From: Gemella morbillorum
Lineage (GTDB): Bacteria > Bacillota > Bacilli > Staphylococcales > Gemellaceae
Direction: 5' to 3'
Length of the DNA stretch: 64,000 bases
NCBI RefSeq assembly: GCF_900476045.1
Contig: NZ_LS483440.1
Location: forward strand, 1,364,001 to 1,428,000
In this document: positions 33,901 through 43,994 of the stretch, piece by piece
Layout: each line of letters begins with the position of its first letter
How positions within the stretch are numbered: position 1 is the stretch's first letter
The notes under the pieces: model-generated
What the model saw: the letters and a program-made list of their open reading frames with translations, nothing else
Told to the model about the DNA's origin: nothing
The model's database searches: none
Position numbers and translations under genes: made by a program

Positions 33901-34254
33901 TTATTTATTTCCATATTTTTCGAAAAGCTCATCTAATGGTTTATACATTATTTTGTTTAAATCTTCAATTAAAAATTGTAATTTTTGTTGAGCATGTACA
34001 AACTCTAAGAATTTAGCATTTTCCATTAATTTTTGTTGAATTTCTTCAAATACTTGTAATTCTTCTTCTGTTGGTTGTGCTCCTGTTTGAGCACTCTCCA
34101 TTAATTCTTTTTGTTTACCTACAAATTCTGTATACAATGAATTAGCTTCTTCATCTGCGTATAATCCTTCTGACGCCGCTACTGAAGCTTTATACTCGTC
34201 ACTTTCCCTTAATGCTCTTTCAAATTCATTTGCTTTATCATAAATATTTACCAT
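33901..34254 (-). CDS. YlbF/YmcA family protein
   Basis: The 117-residue, mainly helical protein (DUF964) has the patterns ALRESDEYKASVAASEGL and FVHAQQKLQFLIEDLNKIMY. In Bacillus, relatives YlbF and YmcA form a complex with YaaT that works with RNase Y in mRNA processing; here this is only inferred. It has no transmembrane segment or signal and lies downstream of no obvious partner. Confidence 0.82.
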   Translation of the reverse strand: MVNIYDKANEFERALRESDEYKASVAASEGLYADEEANSLYTEFVGKQKELMESAQTGAQPTEEELQVFEEIQQKLMENAKFLEFVHAQQKLQFLIEDLNKIMYKPLDELFEKYGNK

Positions 34255-34354
34255 AGTTATATACCTCCTTATCTGTATGAATTTATTATATCACAGTTTT
34301 ATCTCCTTTAACAATTAAAATTTTGATTTTATCATTTTTCCTATTGTCTTTATA

Positions 34355-36379
34355 TTAATACCACCATAATTTTTGATAACGATGGCCTATCTGTAGAGAT
34401 AAATCTTTTCTATTTTGATCTGCTCCATTGATATAGAGCTTCCCTGCGGTATACATATCTATCATTTCGTTAGGAACACTTGATATTACGATACTTCCAT
34501 TGTTGTCACTTTCTATTTGCGAGAATCTCACACCATAATCTCCTGCTGGAAGGTCATCAAAATACCAACGAAGTGTATAAGTCTGAAGCGGGATTTCCCA
34601 ATATAATTCTCTATATATAAACTCATGCTCACGCACTACTTTATTATCTTTTTTATCTATAATTTCAACTTTGTATTTTGAATTATTTTTTTCATCATAA
34701 GATGATATATATCCTCTAACATAGTTAAAACTGCGTGTGGCTTTGAATGTTTGCTCTACTTCTGTATCCCTATTCACACGAACAATTCCATCTCGAAGAT
34801 AATTATCTGTTGCATAAATACTTATTCCATTGATAACACGAGAATCATAGTCTAAATTCATTGAATATGATGGTCGTAAGAAGCTATCACTTCCTATTTG
34901 TAGTGAGAATACTATAGCAAATGCTATATATAATTTTTTCTTATATTTATCAAAAATCGTTGTTTCATATCTTTCAGCAAACAATATTAGACCTTTTGCT
35001 CCTAAGATAAAAATAATTGGCATCCATGCATAAACATAACGTGGTTTAGCTTCCCAAATTAAATGGAACATAAATACTCCAAAAATAATAATTTGGAATA
35101 AGAAACACGATGTTATATATTCTTTTCTTCTCTTATAAATATAATATACCATCCCAAATAAAATAACTACATATATCATCTGTGAGATATAAATGAAGAA
35201 GCTATTATTACTACCATAGAATAACTGCCATAAAAATCCATCTCCATCTCGTAATGCACGCGTACCATTCGTATAATTTATCGTACCATCACTCCAATTA
35301 CCACGAATTTTTAAAACAAACATTAATAAATTCAAGAAGAAAGGACGATGCGTCAGTCGATTGAATAATAGACCAAAGTCATCCGCAGCTTTATTCTGAC
35401 TTAAATACGTAAATTGGAAATCTTGCCAGTTATAACTTCCTCCCTGAATACTCATTCCCATCATAACCCAGTGAAGCATTGGGAATCTATATCCAGCATC
35501 TTGGAAGAAACCATAATGATTCCATAACATATCAAAACCTTTGCCAAAAACTACAAAAGATATTCCAAATGTAACTATAAGTAATAGCAAATTTTTATAC
35601 CATTTGAAAAATAATAAGTAAACTATCAGTGCTGGGATAATAATTATTATGTTTGATCTTAAGTTCCAACCAAAAGCTACAATTACCGCAACAGCTATAA
35701 TATGTTTACTTCTAAAAATAAAACTTCCATCAGATGGAATCAAAACATAAATAATAAGAGCTACTAATATAACCATCAAACTATCAGAATAGTAAAATAA
35801 ACTATACATTTGGAATGGAATATATACTAGCATTAAACCTAAAATTATAGTTTGTTTTTGTTTTGACAATAGTTTCCCTGCTGTTTTAAATGTTAAATAC
35901 ATCGTTGCAGAAGTAATTGCAAAGCAGAAAATATGTAATGTCCATATTTCTGATATATGAAGGTATCCAGCAATTCTATAAAGCCAATATAGAATTATAG
36001 TAGGATTAATATTATTAGGATAAACTAAAAAATATCTCTCTCCAGAAAATTTACCATAATTCAGCATATAGTGTGCTTCATTTTCAATCTCTGCTCCATC
36101 AGAAAAATTCAATGTATCCATCGATAATATAATTGCCTGAAAAACCAAGTAAACTAAAACTATAATCCTATTATATTTTTTTAATCCTTGTTCATTTGTT
36201 GCTAATATCTTTTTTACAATATAAATAAAAATTATAAAAAATACTGGTACACCTAATAATAGTGCTAAAGGATTTAATATACGTTCATACACAAAAGGTG
36301 CTACATATGCCCAAATTAATGCTACCGCAAATAGTGAGATAAAAGCATATGAAAATACATTATGTAATATTCTTCTCAT
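34355..36379 (-). CDS. Polytopic membrane glycosyltransferase-like protein
   Basis: The 674-residue protein has a dozen or so hydrophobic segments over residues 1-500 and an extracellular C-terminal domain (about 505-674). The acidic loop DGAEIENEAHYML after the third or fourth helix and the late WEAKPRYVYAW motif are like GT-C glycosyltransferases that use polyprenyl-phosphate sugars. The exact family is not recognised. It is one base downstream of a GT2 gene, so the pair may charge a lipid with a sugar and transfer it outside, for wall polymer or lipid decoration. Substrate is unknown. Confidence 0.65.
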   Translation of the reverse strand: MRRILHNVFSYAFISLFAVALIWAYVAPFVYERILNPLALLLGVPVFFIIFIYIVKKILATNEQGLKKYNRIIVLVYLVFQAIILSMDTLNFSDGAEIENEAHYMLNYGKFSGERYFLVYPNNINPTIILYWLYRIAGYLHISEIWTLHIFCFAITSATMYLTFKTAGKLLSKQKQTIILGLMLVYIPFQMYSLFYYSDSLMVILVALIIYVLIPSDGSFIFRSKHIIAVAVIVAFGWNLRSNIIIIIPALIVYLLFFKWYKNLLLLIVTFGISFVVFGKGFDMLWNHYGFFQDAGYRFPMLHWVMMGMSIQGGSYNWQDFQFTYLSQNKAADDFGLLFNRLTHRPFFLNLLMFVLKIRGNWSDGTINYTNGTRALRDGDGFLWQLFYGSNNSFFIYISQMIYVVILFGMVYYIYKRRKEYITSCFLFQIIIFGVFMFHLIWEAKPRYVYAWMPIIFILGAKGLILFAERYETTIFDKYKKKLYIAFAIVFSLQIGSDSFLRPSYSMNLDYDSRVINGISIYATDNYLRDGIVRVNRDTEVEQTFKATRSFNYVRGYISSYDEKNNSKYKVEIIDKKDNKVVREHEFIYRELYWEIPLQTYTLRWYFDDLPAGDYGVRFSQIESDNNGSIVISSVPNEMIDMYTAGKLYINGADQNRKDLSLQIGHRYQKLWWY

Positions 36380-36380
36380 A

Positions 36381-37382
36381 TTATCCTCTATCCTTTCTAT
36401 TTAAATAATTTGCAAATAATATTGGAGACATATTTATCATAGCTTTACTAATAAAAGTATCGCTTTCAAAATAATTCTTTTTAGATTTTATAAGCTCAAG
36501 CAATTTTTCCTCTCCTGCCATATCATCGTGCATTCGCAATACATCAAAAAATAAATATCCACATAAAAGGTTTAAACTATTCTCATAGCTTTTACCTGCT
36601 TTAAATTCTTCTATTTTTTCTGTTGCCAACATTATTCTTCGTGTTGAAGCATCAATCATCGCTTGATTACGAACAGTTTTTTCTTCTTTTAATTCTATAT
36701 ATCCTACACGTGAACTTTGACATACTTTCCCAGCTATATCAAAAGTTTTTAATTTAAAATATAGATTCTCAAGAGATAACATGTCTTCTTGAAATCTTAA
36801 ATTATAGACATCAAGAAACTTTTTCTTAAACATACATGATGTCAAATTATAATCTAAATCACTCTTAAATTGTTTAATCTCTTCTTCTAAATACTTTTTA
36901 CCTGTTACGACTGCTTCACCTAAAATATTACTATAATTGTCTCTCGTCAAAATAGCTATATCTAAACTTTTATCAATTACAAGACCATATAAATTTTCAA
37001 TATAATCAGGTTTTAGTCTAATATTTTCTTCTAAAAAAACAACGTATTCACCTTTGGCAAATTCTAAAGCACAATTTTTAGCTGATGAATTTGATCCAAG
37101 TTGTTTCTTTATATAATTTAGTCTGCTGCTATCATAAGTTGAAATGAATTCTTCTACTTCTGTACTTGATGAATCATCTACAACAATAATTTCAAATTCT
37201 TGAAAACTTTGTTTAAGAATATTCTCCAAAATTGATTTTAATCTAGTTATATTTCTAAAGGCAGCTATAACCACCGTTACTTTTGTTTTATTGGTTGTTT
37301 TTATTTTTTTTACTAATATTTCTTTTCCTAAAAGCATTGTATCTAAAAAAATGTCTTTAGTTCTATCTAGTGTTTTTGTCAT
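36381..37382 (-). CDS. Family 2 glycosyltransferase
   Basis: The 333-residue protein has a GT-A fold: VTVVIAAFRN, IIVVDDSSS and the acidic EYVVFLEEN segment. No membrane helix is seen. The start at 37382 has GAGGAAA upstream; an earlier ATG (37400) overlaps that site. It ends one base before the polytopic protein, so they are translated together and probably share a pathway. The sugar is unknown. Confidence 0.8.
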   Translation of the reverse strand: MTKTLDRTKDIFLDTMLLGKEILVKKIKTTNKTKVTVVIAAFRNITRLKSILENILKQSFQEFEIIVVDDSSSTEVEEFISTYDSSRLNYIKKQLGSNSSAKNCALEFAKGEYVVFLEENIRLKPDYIENLYGLVIDKSLDIAILTRDNYSNILGEAVVTGKKYLEEEIKQFKSDLDYNLTSCMFKKKFLDVYNLRFQEDMLSLENLYFKLKTFDIAGKVCQSSRVGYIELKEEKTVRNQAMIDASTRRIMLATEKIEEFKAGKSYENSLNLLCGYLFFDVLRMHDDMAGEEKLLELIKSKKNYFESDTFISKAMINMSPILFANYLNRKDRG

Positions 37383-37522
37383 AATTTTTCCTCTATACAT
37401 TAGGATTTATATTCTAATAATTATATCATAAAAAATATATTTTTTCATTTGTTAACTGGTTGTTCATATACTTATATAGACCAAATCTAATTAGTTATAA
37501 TATATAATCCATTTTTAATAAT

Positions 37523-37570
37523 AAAAAAAACTCTTAAAGTACATAGTTATAATACTTTAAAAGTTTTTTT
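37523..37570 (-). terminator. Terminator of the YhgE/Pip gene
   Basis: AAAAAAACTCTTAAAGTA and TACTTTAAAAGTTTTTTT form an A/T-rich dyad with runs at both ends, just after the stop at 37574. Confidence 0.65.
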
Positions 37571-37573
37571 GTT

Positions 37574-39724
37574 TTACAAGAATAATTTTGATTTTTCTCG
37601 CTCAGCGCTTAATTTTTTAGAGCGAGATTTTAAATGAACTAAAATAGTACCGCTTATCAACGTTATTACTATACCAATTAGTAATATTTTCATATCTCGT
37701 TGGGCTGCTGGTATATATACTCCACCTACCGCTTCTCTTAACAATCCTATTGAATAAGTAAATGGTATTTTAGGATATAATGCTTGGAAAAAGCTCGAAG
37801 TCATTTGAATTGGGAAGGTTCCTCCTGAACTTCCTAATTGAAGCACCAACAATATAATACAAATAGCTTTTCCTACATTTCCTAAAAGGTGTACTATAGT
37901 ATATATGATAGACGAAAATAAGGCCGATATTAATAAACCATAAAAAACAAATCTATATGGCGACACTGCTTGTGTCCCAAGGACATACATATCTCCTAGT
38001 GTAATTACCAATGTTTGAAACAATGATATTACTAAAAATAGTATCCAACGTCCAAAATACTTCTCACATGGTTTATATTTACCTTCTTCATCTTCCACTT
38101 TTGTAGTTAATAACGATGACATAAGTAGTGCTCCAACCCATATTGATAACACTGTATAAAATGGAGTCATTGCAGAACCATAATTTTTAATATGGTACAA
38201 TTTATTCTCACTAAGCTGAACAGGATTTGCAAAAAATTCTGCTTGTTGTTTATAGTCTACTTTCAATAAATTAAACAACATATTTGTATTTGTTCCTGCT
38301 TCTGCCTTTTTAATCTCTTCGGTTAGCTTTTTAATTTTTCCTTTTGCTTCTGGTAATTCTTTTTGTATAGTTATTAACTTAGCATGAGCTCTTTGAATTT
38401 TCACCTCTGTACTTAATATCTTTGCTTCTACTTCTGGTAGTTCATTTTGAGCTCCTATAATTAGCTTAGAGATTTCATTAATATTTATATCTGCTTTAGT
38501 TAACACTTTAGCAACTAGCGGAGCAATATCGTCATTCAACCTGTTATCTATATTTGTTGATATTTCGTTAATACGTTTTGTTCTATCAACAAAATCTTTC
38601 TTAATATCATCTGCTATTTCATCATAGTTATCTATATTAGTATAAATTTTATTATTTACTTCTTTAACTTTAGTTAAATCATTTTCCAATGTATTGATCT
38701 TATTTAATTGATTTTGAAGTATGTTCTCTCCTGATAATTCATTTAAATACTCAAAAATGTTTTTTACAACACGTAGTCTTTCTTCTGCCGCTTCTAGTCG
38801 AGTATTTAACAACTTCAGTTTTTCTTTTATTTCTTCTACATTATCTGGTTTACTTTGAATTTTTTGAGCAAGACTATTTGCTTCTCCTGAAACATCTTCT
38901 ACAACTTTTAAATGATTGCTAATTAGAGGCAGCAATTTCTCATTAAAACTTTGTATATTATTAATTGTTATATCAGCCTTATCTGCTAACATAATACTAT
39001 TGGTAGCAAATCTATCAATATCCGGCAAAGCCTGTTGAATAGTATTAAGAATCTTTTGTCCCTGTTCAGTCTTACCTATTAGTTCAGATACAACATTTTC
39101 GTAATTTGAGAAATTATCGTTTAATTTAAAAATCTCTTCCTTCATCTTCTCTATTGAAGGTAAATTTTGTTCAAATTTAATTCCAGCCTCATGTAACTTC
39201 TCAAAAATAACACCATTAGCTATTTCTACGAAAGATTTGCTGATATTATTCGCAATCGCTGAAGCTCCACTATTTGTTATTTTTGGACTTATAGCATTTA
39301 TTTTTTCATTAACAGTATACTCAATAGTAGCCTTCTTAGGAAATCCTCGACTTACGGATGTTAAATCTTCACTAAAATTTTTAGGAATCACTATACTTGC
39401 ATAATAATCTCCTATTCTCACACCTTCTTCAGCTTCTTGTTTATTGCTAACAAACTGCCAATCAAGGTTTTTATTGTTTTTTAGCCCTTCTACCAAATTC
39501 TCTCCTAGATTGACTTTTTGTCCGCTCACCTCAGCACCACTATCTTCTGTAACTACTGCAACTTTTATATTATTGGTATGACCATATGGATCCCATGCTG
39601 AAAGTATATTTGGCCATGCATACATTGAAGGTAATAGAATTAGACCAATTATAACTATCCACGTCCTTGTTTTTCGAAAAATCTCCCTTATATCATTTTG
39701 AAAAATTTCTATAATATTTTTCAA
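37574..39724 (-). CDS. YhgE/Pip domain membrane protein
   Basis: The 716-residue protein has one N-terminal membrane helix (about 20-42, followed by YAWPNILSAWDPYG), a long extracellular helical/coiled-coil domain (about 190-475), and five to six C-terminal helices (from about 515: LSIWVGALLMSSLL, ending in HLKSRSKKLSAE). This is the YhgE/Pip architecture, related to ABC-2 permeases, EsaA of type VII secretion, and phage infection protein Pip. There is no type VII locus in the window, so the role is not assigned. Confidence 0.85.
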   Translation of the reverse strand: MKNIIEIFQNDIREIFRKTRTWIVIIGLILLPSMYAWPNILSAWDPYGHTNNIKVAVVTEDSGAEVSGQKVNLGENLVEGLKNNKNLDWQFVSNKQEAEEGVRIGDYYASIVIPKNFSEDLTSVSRGFPKKATIEYTVNEKINAISPKITNSGASAIANNISKSFVEIANGVIFEKLHEAGIKFEQNLPSIEKMKEEIFKLNDNFSNYENVVSELIGKTEQGQKILNTIQQALPDIDRFATNSIMLADKADITINNIQSFNEKLLPLISNHLKVVEDVSGEANSLAQKIQSKPDNVEEIKEKLKLLNTRLEAAEERLRVVKNIFEYLNELSGENILQNQLNKINTLENDLTKVKEVNNKIYTNIDNYDEIADDIKKDFVDRTKRINEISTNIDNRLNDDIAPLVAKVLTKADININEISKLIIGAQNELPEVEAKILSTEVKIQRAHAKLITIQKELPEAKGKIKKLTEEIKKAEAGTNTNMLFNLLKVDYKQQAEFFANPVQLSENKLYHIKNYGSAMTPFYTVLSIWVGALLMSSLLTTKVEDEEGKYKPCEKYFGRWILFLVISLFQTLVITLGDMYVLGTQAVSPYRFVFYGLLISALFSSIIYTIVHLLGNVGKAICIILLVLQLGSSGGTFPIQMTSSFFQALYPKIPFTYSIGLLREAVGGVYIPAAQRDMKILLIGIVITLISGTILVHLKSRSKKLSAEREKSKLFL

Positions 39725-39845
39725 ACTACAAGACCCCTTTCATTCAAAAATATTAGAGATATTATATATCTCTAAATGGTGATACTCTATTTTAGCAAAA
39801 AAGACATCTATTGTCAAAATACTTTCACTAATTAAATTAAAGTTG

Positions 39846-40496
39846 CTATTCTAAATACAAAACAACATTTTCTCTAGTTGATTTTTTTAAATCTATTATT
39901 CGTTGATTACTGCTACCTCTAAAACGCAAGCTTAAGTCTTTTAAAAAAATCATAAATGGTCCATCTACCAAAACATCACATAAGGATAGCAATTCTTTTT
40001 TATCTTCACTTCCGTTTAAAAGTTGTTCATAAGTATAACCACTATAAACCCAGATATCTTTTTCATATCCAAACTCTTCTCGTACTCTTTTGGCTAAAGA
40101 AACTGCAACTTGTGTATTTAAAAAGGGTTCTCCTCCAAGAATAGTTAAACCTTGAACATATGTATGTCTTAAGTCATCTATTATTTTATCTTCCACTTCT
40201 TTTGTGTACTCTTGCCCTACATTAAAATTTTGAATACTTTCGTTAAAACATTCTTTGCATGCAAACAAACAACCACTTAAATATATTGAACACCTTATGC
40301 CTTCACCATCTACAAACTGAAACGGTTTGTAATCTGCATATTTTTTCTTTGAATAATTAGCCGCAATCCAAAAATCTTGAGGGTCTTTATATGTCTTAAT
40401 AAGACATGTTGGTTTATCTATATTTTTTTTAGTATCACTATATTCAGACATATCTATTGTCTTAAATATTGTTCTTAATTTTTCTTCTCTTGACAT
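39846..40496 (-). CDS. nrdG: Anaerobic ribonucleotide reductase activating protein
   Basis: The 216-residue radical-SAM protein has the 4Fe-4S motif Cys76-x3-Cys80-x2-Cys83, and the GGEPFLN and DVLVDGPF segments of NrdG. It generates the glycyl radical of NrdD. It is about 50 residues longer at the N-terminus than short NrdGs. Its usual partner nrdD is not adjacent. A divergent pcp gene lies 142 bases away. Confidence 0.87.
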   Translation of the reverse strand: MSREEKLRTIFKTIDMSEYSDTKKNIDKPTCLIKTYKDPQDFWIAANYSKKKYADYKPFQFVDGEGIRCSIYLSGCLFACKECFNESIQNFNVGQEYTKEVEDKIIDDLRHTYVQGLTILGGEPFLNTQVAVSLAKRVREEFGYEKDIWVYSGYTYEQLLNGSEDKKELLSLCDVLVDGPFMIFLKDLSLRFRGSSNQRIIDLKKSTRENVVLYLE

Positions 40497-40638
40497 TTTA
40501 TCACCCCTGTTTAATTATAATATCACTTTTAAAAATCAATTACCAATTTTTTATGAAGTATTTTAAAAATCACTATTTTAAATTTTAGAAAACTGCTTTA
40601 TAATAAGTATATCACCTAAAATAACGAGGAATTTTAAT

Positions 40639-41286
40639 ATGCGTATTCTTATTACGGGATTCGATAGCTTCGGTGGAGAAAATATCAATCCTTCTAATCT
40701 TGCAATTAATAAATTGCCTAATAAATTAAAAAATATAGAAATTAAAAAAGTGACTTTGCCTACTGTGTTTAAAGAATCTTCAGCCATTCTTGAAGAGAAT
40801 ATATATAGCTTTAATCCACATATTGTTATTTGTGTTGGCCAGGCTGGTGGACGTGATAAAATTACAGTTGAACGTGTTGCTATAAATATCGATGATGCAC
40901 GTATAGCAGATAACAAAAATAATTCGCCTATAGATGAACCTATCCGTAAAGATGGGGAAACTGCTTATTTTTCTACTCTTCCTATTAAGGCTCTTGTAGC
41001 TGAGTTAACAAAAAATAATATTCCAGCTGCTATTTCTAATACTGCTGGCACATTTGTTTGTAATCATATTATGTATGAAACTCTTTACTTATCAAAAACA
41101 AAATTCAATAATATTTCTGCTGGTTTTATACATATTCCCTATATTAGAGAACAAGTTAAAAATAAACCAAATACCCCTTTTATGGAACTTGAAATGATAA
41201 TAGATGCACTAAAAATAATTATTGAAACTTCTGCTGAATTTTATCAAAGAAATGATATAAAAATAACTGGCGGATATGAACATTAA
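40639..41286 (+). CDS. pcp: Pyrrolidone-carboxylate peptidase
   Basis: The 215-residue C15 cysteine peptidase removes N-terminal pyroglutamate. Signatures are ITGFDSFGGENINPS at the start, CVGQAGGRDKITVERVAIN with the catalytic Glu, the nucleophile in NTAGTFVCNHIMYE, and His in AGFIHIPY. The start has GAGGAA upstream. The MATE gene follows 45 bases later. Confidence 0.93.
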   Translation: MRILITGFDSFGGENINPSNLAINKLPNKLKNIEIKKVTLPTVFKESSAILEENIYSFNPHIVICVGQAGGRDKITVERVAINIDDARIADNKNNSPIDEPIRKDGETAYFSTLPIKALVAELTKNNIPAAISNTAGTFVCNHIMYETLYLSKTKFNNISAGFIHIPYIREQVKNKPNTPFMELEMIIDALKIIIETSAEFYQRNDIKITGGYEH

Positions 41287-41331
41287 TTCTTTAATATATC
41301 CCAAAAATAGAAATCTAACTAGGAGGCTTTT

Positions 41332-42693
41332 GTGAAAAATTCTACAATAGAAAATCCACTTGGTATTAAGCCAATAAAAAAATTACTTATATCTTTTGCT
41401 TGGCCAGCAATAACAGCAAATATAATAAACGCATTATATAGCATTGTTGATCAAATCTTTATCGGGCAAGGAGTTGGTTATTTGGGGAATGCAGCAACTA
41501 ACATAGCTTTCCCTATAACTACTATATGCCTTGCTCTTGGTCTTATGATTGGTATTGGCGCAGCCGCTAATTTCAACCTAGAACTTGGTCGAGGAAATCC
41601 AGAAAAAGCTAAAGCTGTTGTTGGAACATCCGTAACATCACTATTTATTATAGGTGTTATTTTAACAATTTTAATTCATATATTTTTAGAACCACTTATG
41701 TACGCTTTTGGTTCTACTGATGAAATATTACCCTATGCAAAAACATTTGCTGGTATTTCTTCTTTAGGTATCCCTTTTTTACTTCTGTCAATTAGTACCA
41801 ACCCAATGGTTCGTTCTGATAATAGTCCGAAGTATTCTATGTACGCCATAGTATGGGGTGCCGTTTTAAATATTATTCTAAATCCCATTTTTATTTTTGG
41901 ATTTGGATGGGGAATTGCTGGTTCTGCTTGGGCTACTGTTATTAGCCAATTTATATCAGCAGCAATACTATTATTTTATTTTCCTAGATTTAAGAGTGTT
42001 AAATTCCATAAGGAAGATTTTAAACCTAAGTTTTCATTATTAAAAATATCTATAGCTTTAGGAATGACATCATTTGTTTTTCAAGGTTCTAGTATGATTA
42101 TTCAAATTGTAACTAATAACTTACTTAATACCTATGGTTCACAATCTATTTACGGTAATGATATACCTATTGCAGTAGCTGGAATTGTAGCCAAAGTTAA
42201 TATAATATTTGTTTCTATAATTATCGGTCTCGTCCAAGGAGCTCAACCTATTTTTGGTTTCAACTATGGAGCAAAAGATTACAATCGTGTACGTGAAACT
42301 ATGCACTATATGATGAAATACGCGATAATTATCTCTGTAGTATTCTTTTCAATATTTGAGCTATTTCCTAAACAAATTGTTGCTGCCTTTGGTAATGGTA
42401 ACGAACTATATTTTGAATTCGCTGTTAAATATATGAGATTTTTCTTATTATTTACTTTTATCAACGGTATTCATATTTCTAGTTCAACATTTTTTTCTGC
42501 TATTGGTAAACCCAAAATTGGTGTTACAGTAGCACTTACTAAACAAATGATTATTTTATTGCCTATGTTATTAACATTATCTCATTTCTTTGGGATTGAT
42601 GGTATAATATATGCCACACCTATAACTGATATTTGTGCATTTAGTGTTTCATTATTTTTCTTAACTAGAGAATTCAGACGCATGCCAAAATAA
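41332..42693 (+). CDS. MATE-family multidrug/Na+ efflux transporter
   Basis: The 453-residue protein has twelve predicted membrane segments in two homologous halves, with family stretches PAITANIINALYSIVDQIFIGQG and the second half GLVQGAQPIFGFNYGA. GTG at 41332 is the start, with AGGAGG seven bases upstream. Substrates of such exporters vary and cannot be told here. Terminated by a hairpin at 42701-42734. Confidence 0.9.
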   Translation: MKNSTIENPLGIKPIKKLLISFAWPAITANIINALYSIVDQIFIGQGVGYLGNAATNIAFPITTICLALGLMIGIGAAANFNLELGRGNPEKAKAVVGTSVTSLFIIGVILTILIHIFLEPLMYAFGSTDEILPYAKTFAGISSLGIPFLLLSISTNPMVRSDNSPKYSMYAIVWGAVLNIILNPIFIFGFGWGIAGSAWATVISQFISAAILLFYFPRFKSVKFHKEDFKPKFSLLKISIALGMTSFVFQGSSMIIQIVTNNLLNTYGSQSIYGNDIPIAVAGIVAKVNIIFVSIIIGLVQGAQPIFGFNYGAKDYNRVRETMHYMMKYAIIISVVFFSIFELFPKQIVAAFGNGNELYFEFAVKYMRFFLLFTFINGIHISSSTFFSAIGKPKIGVTVALTKQMIILLPMLLTLSHFFGIDGIIYATPITDICAFSVSLFFLTREFRRMPK

Positions 42694-42700
42694 ACACAAA

Positions 42701-42736
42701 AATAGTCTATAGTTTTTTAAAACTATAGACTATTTT
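42701..42736. terminator. Bidirectional terminator
   Basis: Arms AATAGTCTATAGTTTT and AAAACTATAGACTATT are perfect and flanked by A and T runs, between the MATE gene and the convergent sortase gene. Confidence 0.85.
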
Positions 42737-42741
42737 TCTTA

Positions 42742-43539
42742 TTATCTTGTTGCTACATATTTAAGATCATCTTTGTGTTTTGCCAAGAAATCATTCATTT
42801 CATTATCTGGGATTAGACGAAGATATAGATTTGAACGAATTGTTTCATCTTCTTCACGGCAAGTTGACAATACAAGATACTTATCATTTCCTTTTAATTG
42901 GACATTATCATTTTTAGTTCTAGCATCTTTCTTAACATTTGTTAATTGTTTTAGGAAATCTTCATCATTTTCGAAATCTAAACGGTAAAATGATGTTGTT
43001 TCTGGAACAATTGTTAAGAACGCTACTTCATAATAATATTTTCTTTCTGGAGTCTCAATCACAACATATTTGTGCTGATCCATAAACTCTTGTTTATCAT
43101 AAAAATTCACGTCATTAAACATACGATTGTCTCCAACCTTACTTCCACGCGCGTGACCAAATAACCAAGTTAATCTGTCACCAAAGTTTTTATTATTATC
43201 AGCATCCATAAATACTGTACCTAGGTAAGGAACCATTTTCCCTTCAAAAGTTTTATCTAAATATGTTTCGTTATCATTAGTTTGAACAACAGGCTCATCT
43301 AATTTTGTTCCTGGAGCATAAACGTACGCCACTACTTCATTATTAATCTTAGATAAATCAGCAAAACGTTTTGTTAAATATTCTTTTTCTTCTGCGCTTA
43401 CTTTATACGTTGCTTGTGATGAATTTGAATTAGAATTATCGTCTTTACTACATCCTGATACAGATACAGCAGAAACCACCAAAGCAATTGCTAATAGTAA
43501 GGTAGAAAAAATCTTTTTAAAATTAAATACTTTTTTCAT
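42742..43539 (-). CDS. srtB: Class B sortase with a lipoprotein signal
   Basis: The 265-residue protein has the class B sortase catalytic set: His129 in LFGHARG, Cys227 in VLSTC, and Arg235 in ETIRSNLYLRL. Its N-terminus is a signal peptide with lipobox VSGC (Cys30), then a Ser/Asn linker, whereas most sortases have an uncleaved N-terminal membrane helix. It is therefore probably a lipid-anchored enzyme. Class B sortases often anchor haem-binding NEAT proteins, but no substrate is adjacent and the NEAT genes are about 23 kb away. The ATG is preceded by a GAGGGG site. Confidence 0.85.
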   Translation of the reverse strand: MKKVFNFKKIFSTLLLAIALVVSAVSVSGCSKDDNSNSNSSQATYKVSAEEKEYLTKRFADLSKINNEVVAYVYAPGTKLDEPVVQTNDNETYLDKTFEGKMVPYLGTVFMDADNNKNFGDRLTWLFGHARGSKVGDNRMFNDVNFYDKQEFMDQHKYVVIETPERKYYYEVAFLTIVPETTSFYRLDFENDEDFLKQLTNVKKDARTKNDNVQLKGNDKYLVLSTCREEDETIRSNLYLRLIPDNEMNDFLAKHKDDLKYVATR

Positions 43540-43632
43540 TGTATTTTCCCCTCATATTTTAGTTTACTTCTTTGTATTATACACTATATTTTTTATTTTT
43601 TCTATTAATTTTGTATATATAGTTTTAAATTC

Positions 43633-43956
43633 TTATCTAACAACTACTGCTGTTCCTGTTACAGTAACAAGCAACATGTTACTTCCGTTATTTCCAAGAC
43701 CATCAAAATCAATTCTTATCCCAATAACAGCATTCGCTCCCATAGCCTCTGCTCGCTCTTCTAATTCTTTTAATGCTAGAAGTCGCGCTTGAATAATTTC
43801 ATCTTCATATCCTTGAGAACGTCCTCCAAAAAAATTACGAAGACCTGCTCCAATATCTTTTATAAAGTTAATTCCAGCTACTACTTCCCCAGTAGCAAGT
43901 CCTTTATACTCCACTATTTCCATACCTGGAACATCTTGTGTTGTTGTAATTATCAT
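43633..43956 (-). CDS. YbjQ family (UPF0145) protein
   Basis: The 107-residue protein has the YbjQ pattern: [20 protein letters not shown], the loop [11 protein letters not shown], and [14 protein letters not shown]. The family forms pentameric rings of unclear role. The start is ATG 43956, with GGGAGG seven bases upstream. It is followed by no close gene and lies 38 bases after lplA, so they may be cotranscribed. Confidence 0.87.
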   Translation of the reverse strand: MIITTTQDVPGMEIVEYKGLATGEVVAGINFIKDIGAGLRNFFGGRSQGYEDEIIQARLLALKELEERAEAMGANAVIGIRIDFDGLGNNGSNMLLVTVTGTAVVVR

Positions 43957-43994
43957 GTTAATTCCTCCCATTTTATAATTTTTTATATTTATAA

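Noticed and set aside
37574-39724. Type VII secretion component EsaA
   Set aside because: The architecture is similar, but no EsxA, EssC or other partner is in the window, so only the YhgE/Pip family name is given.
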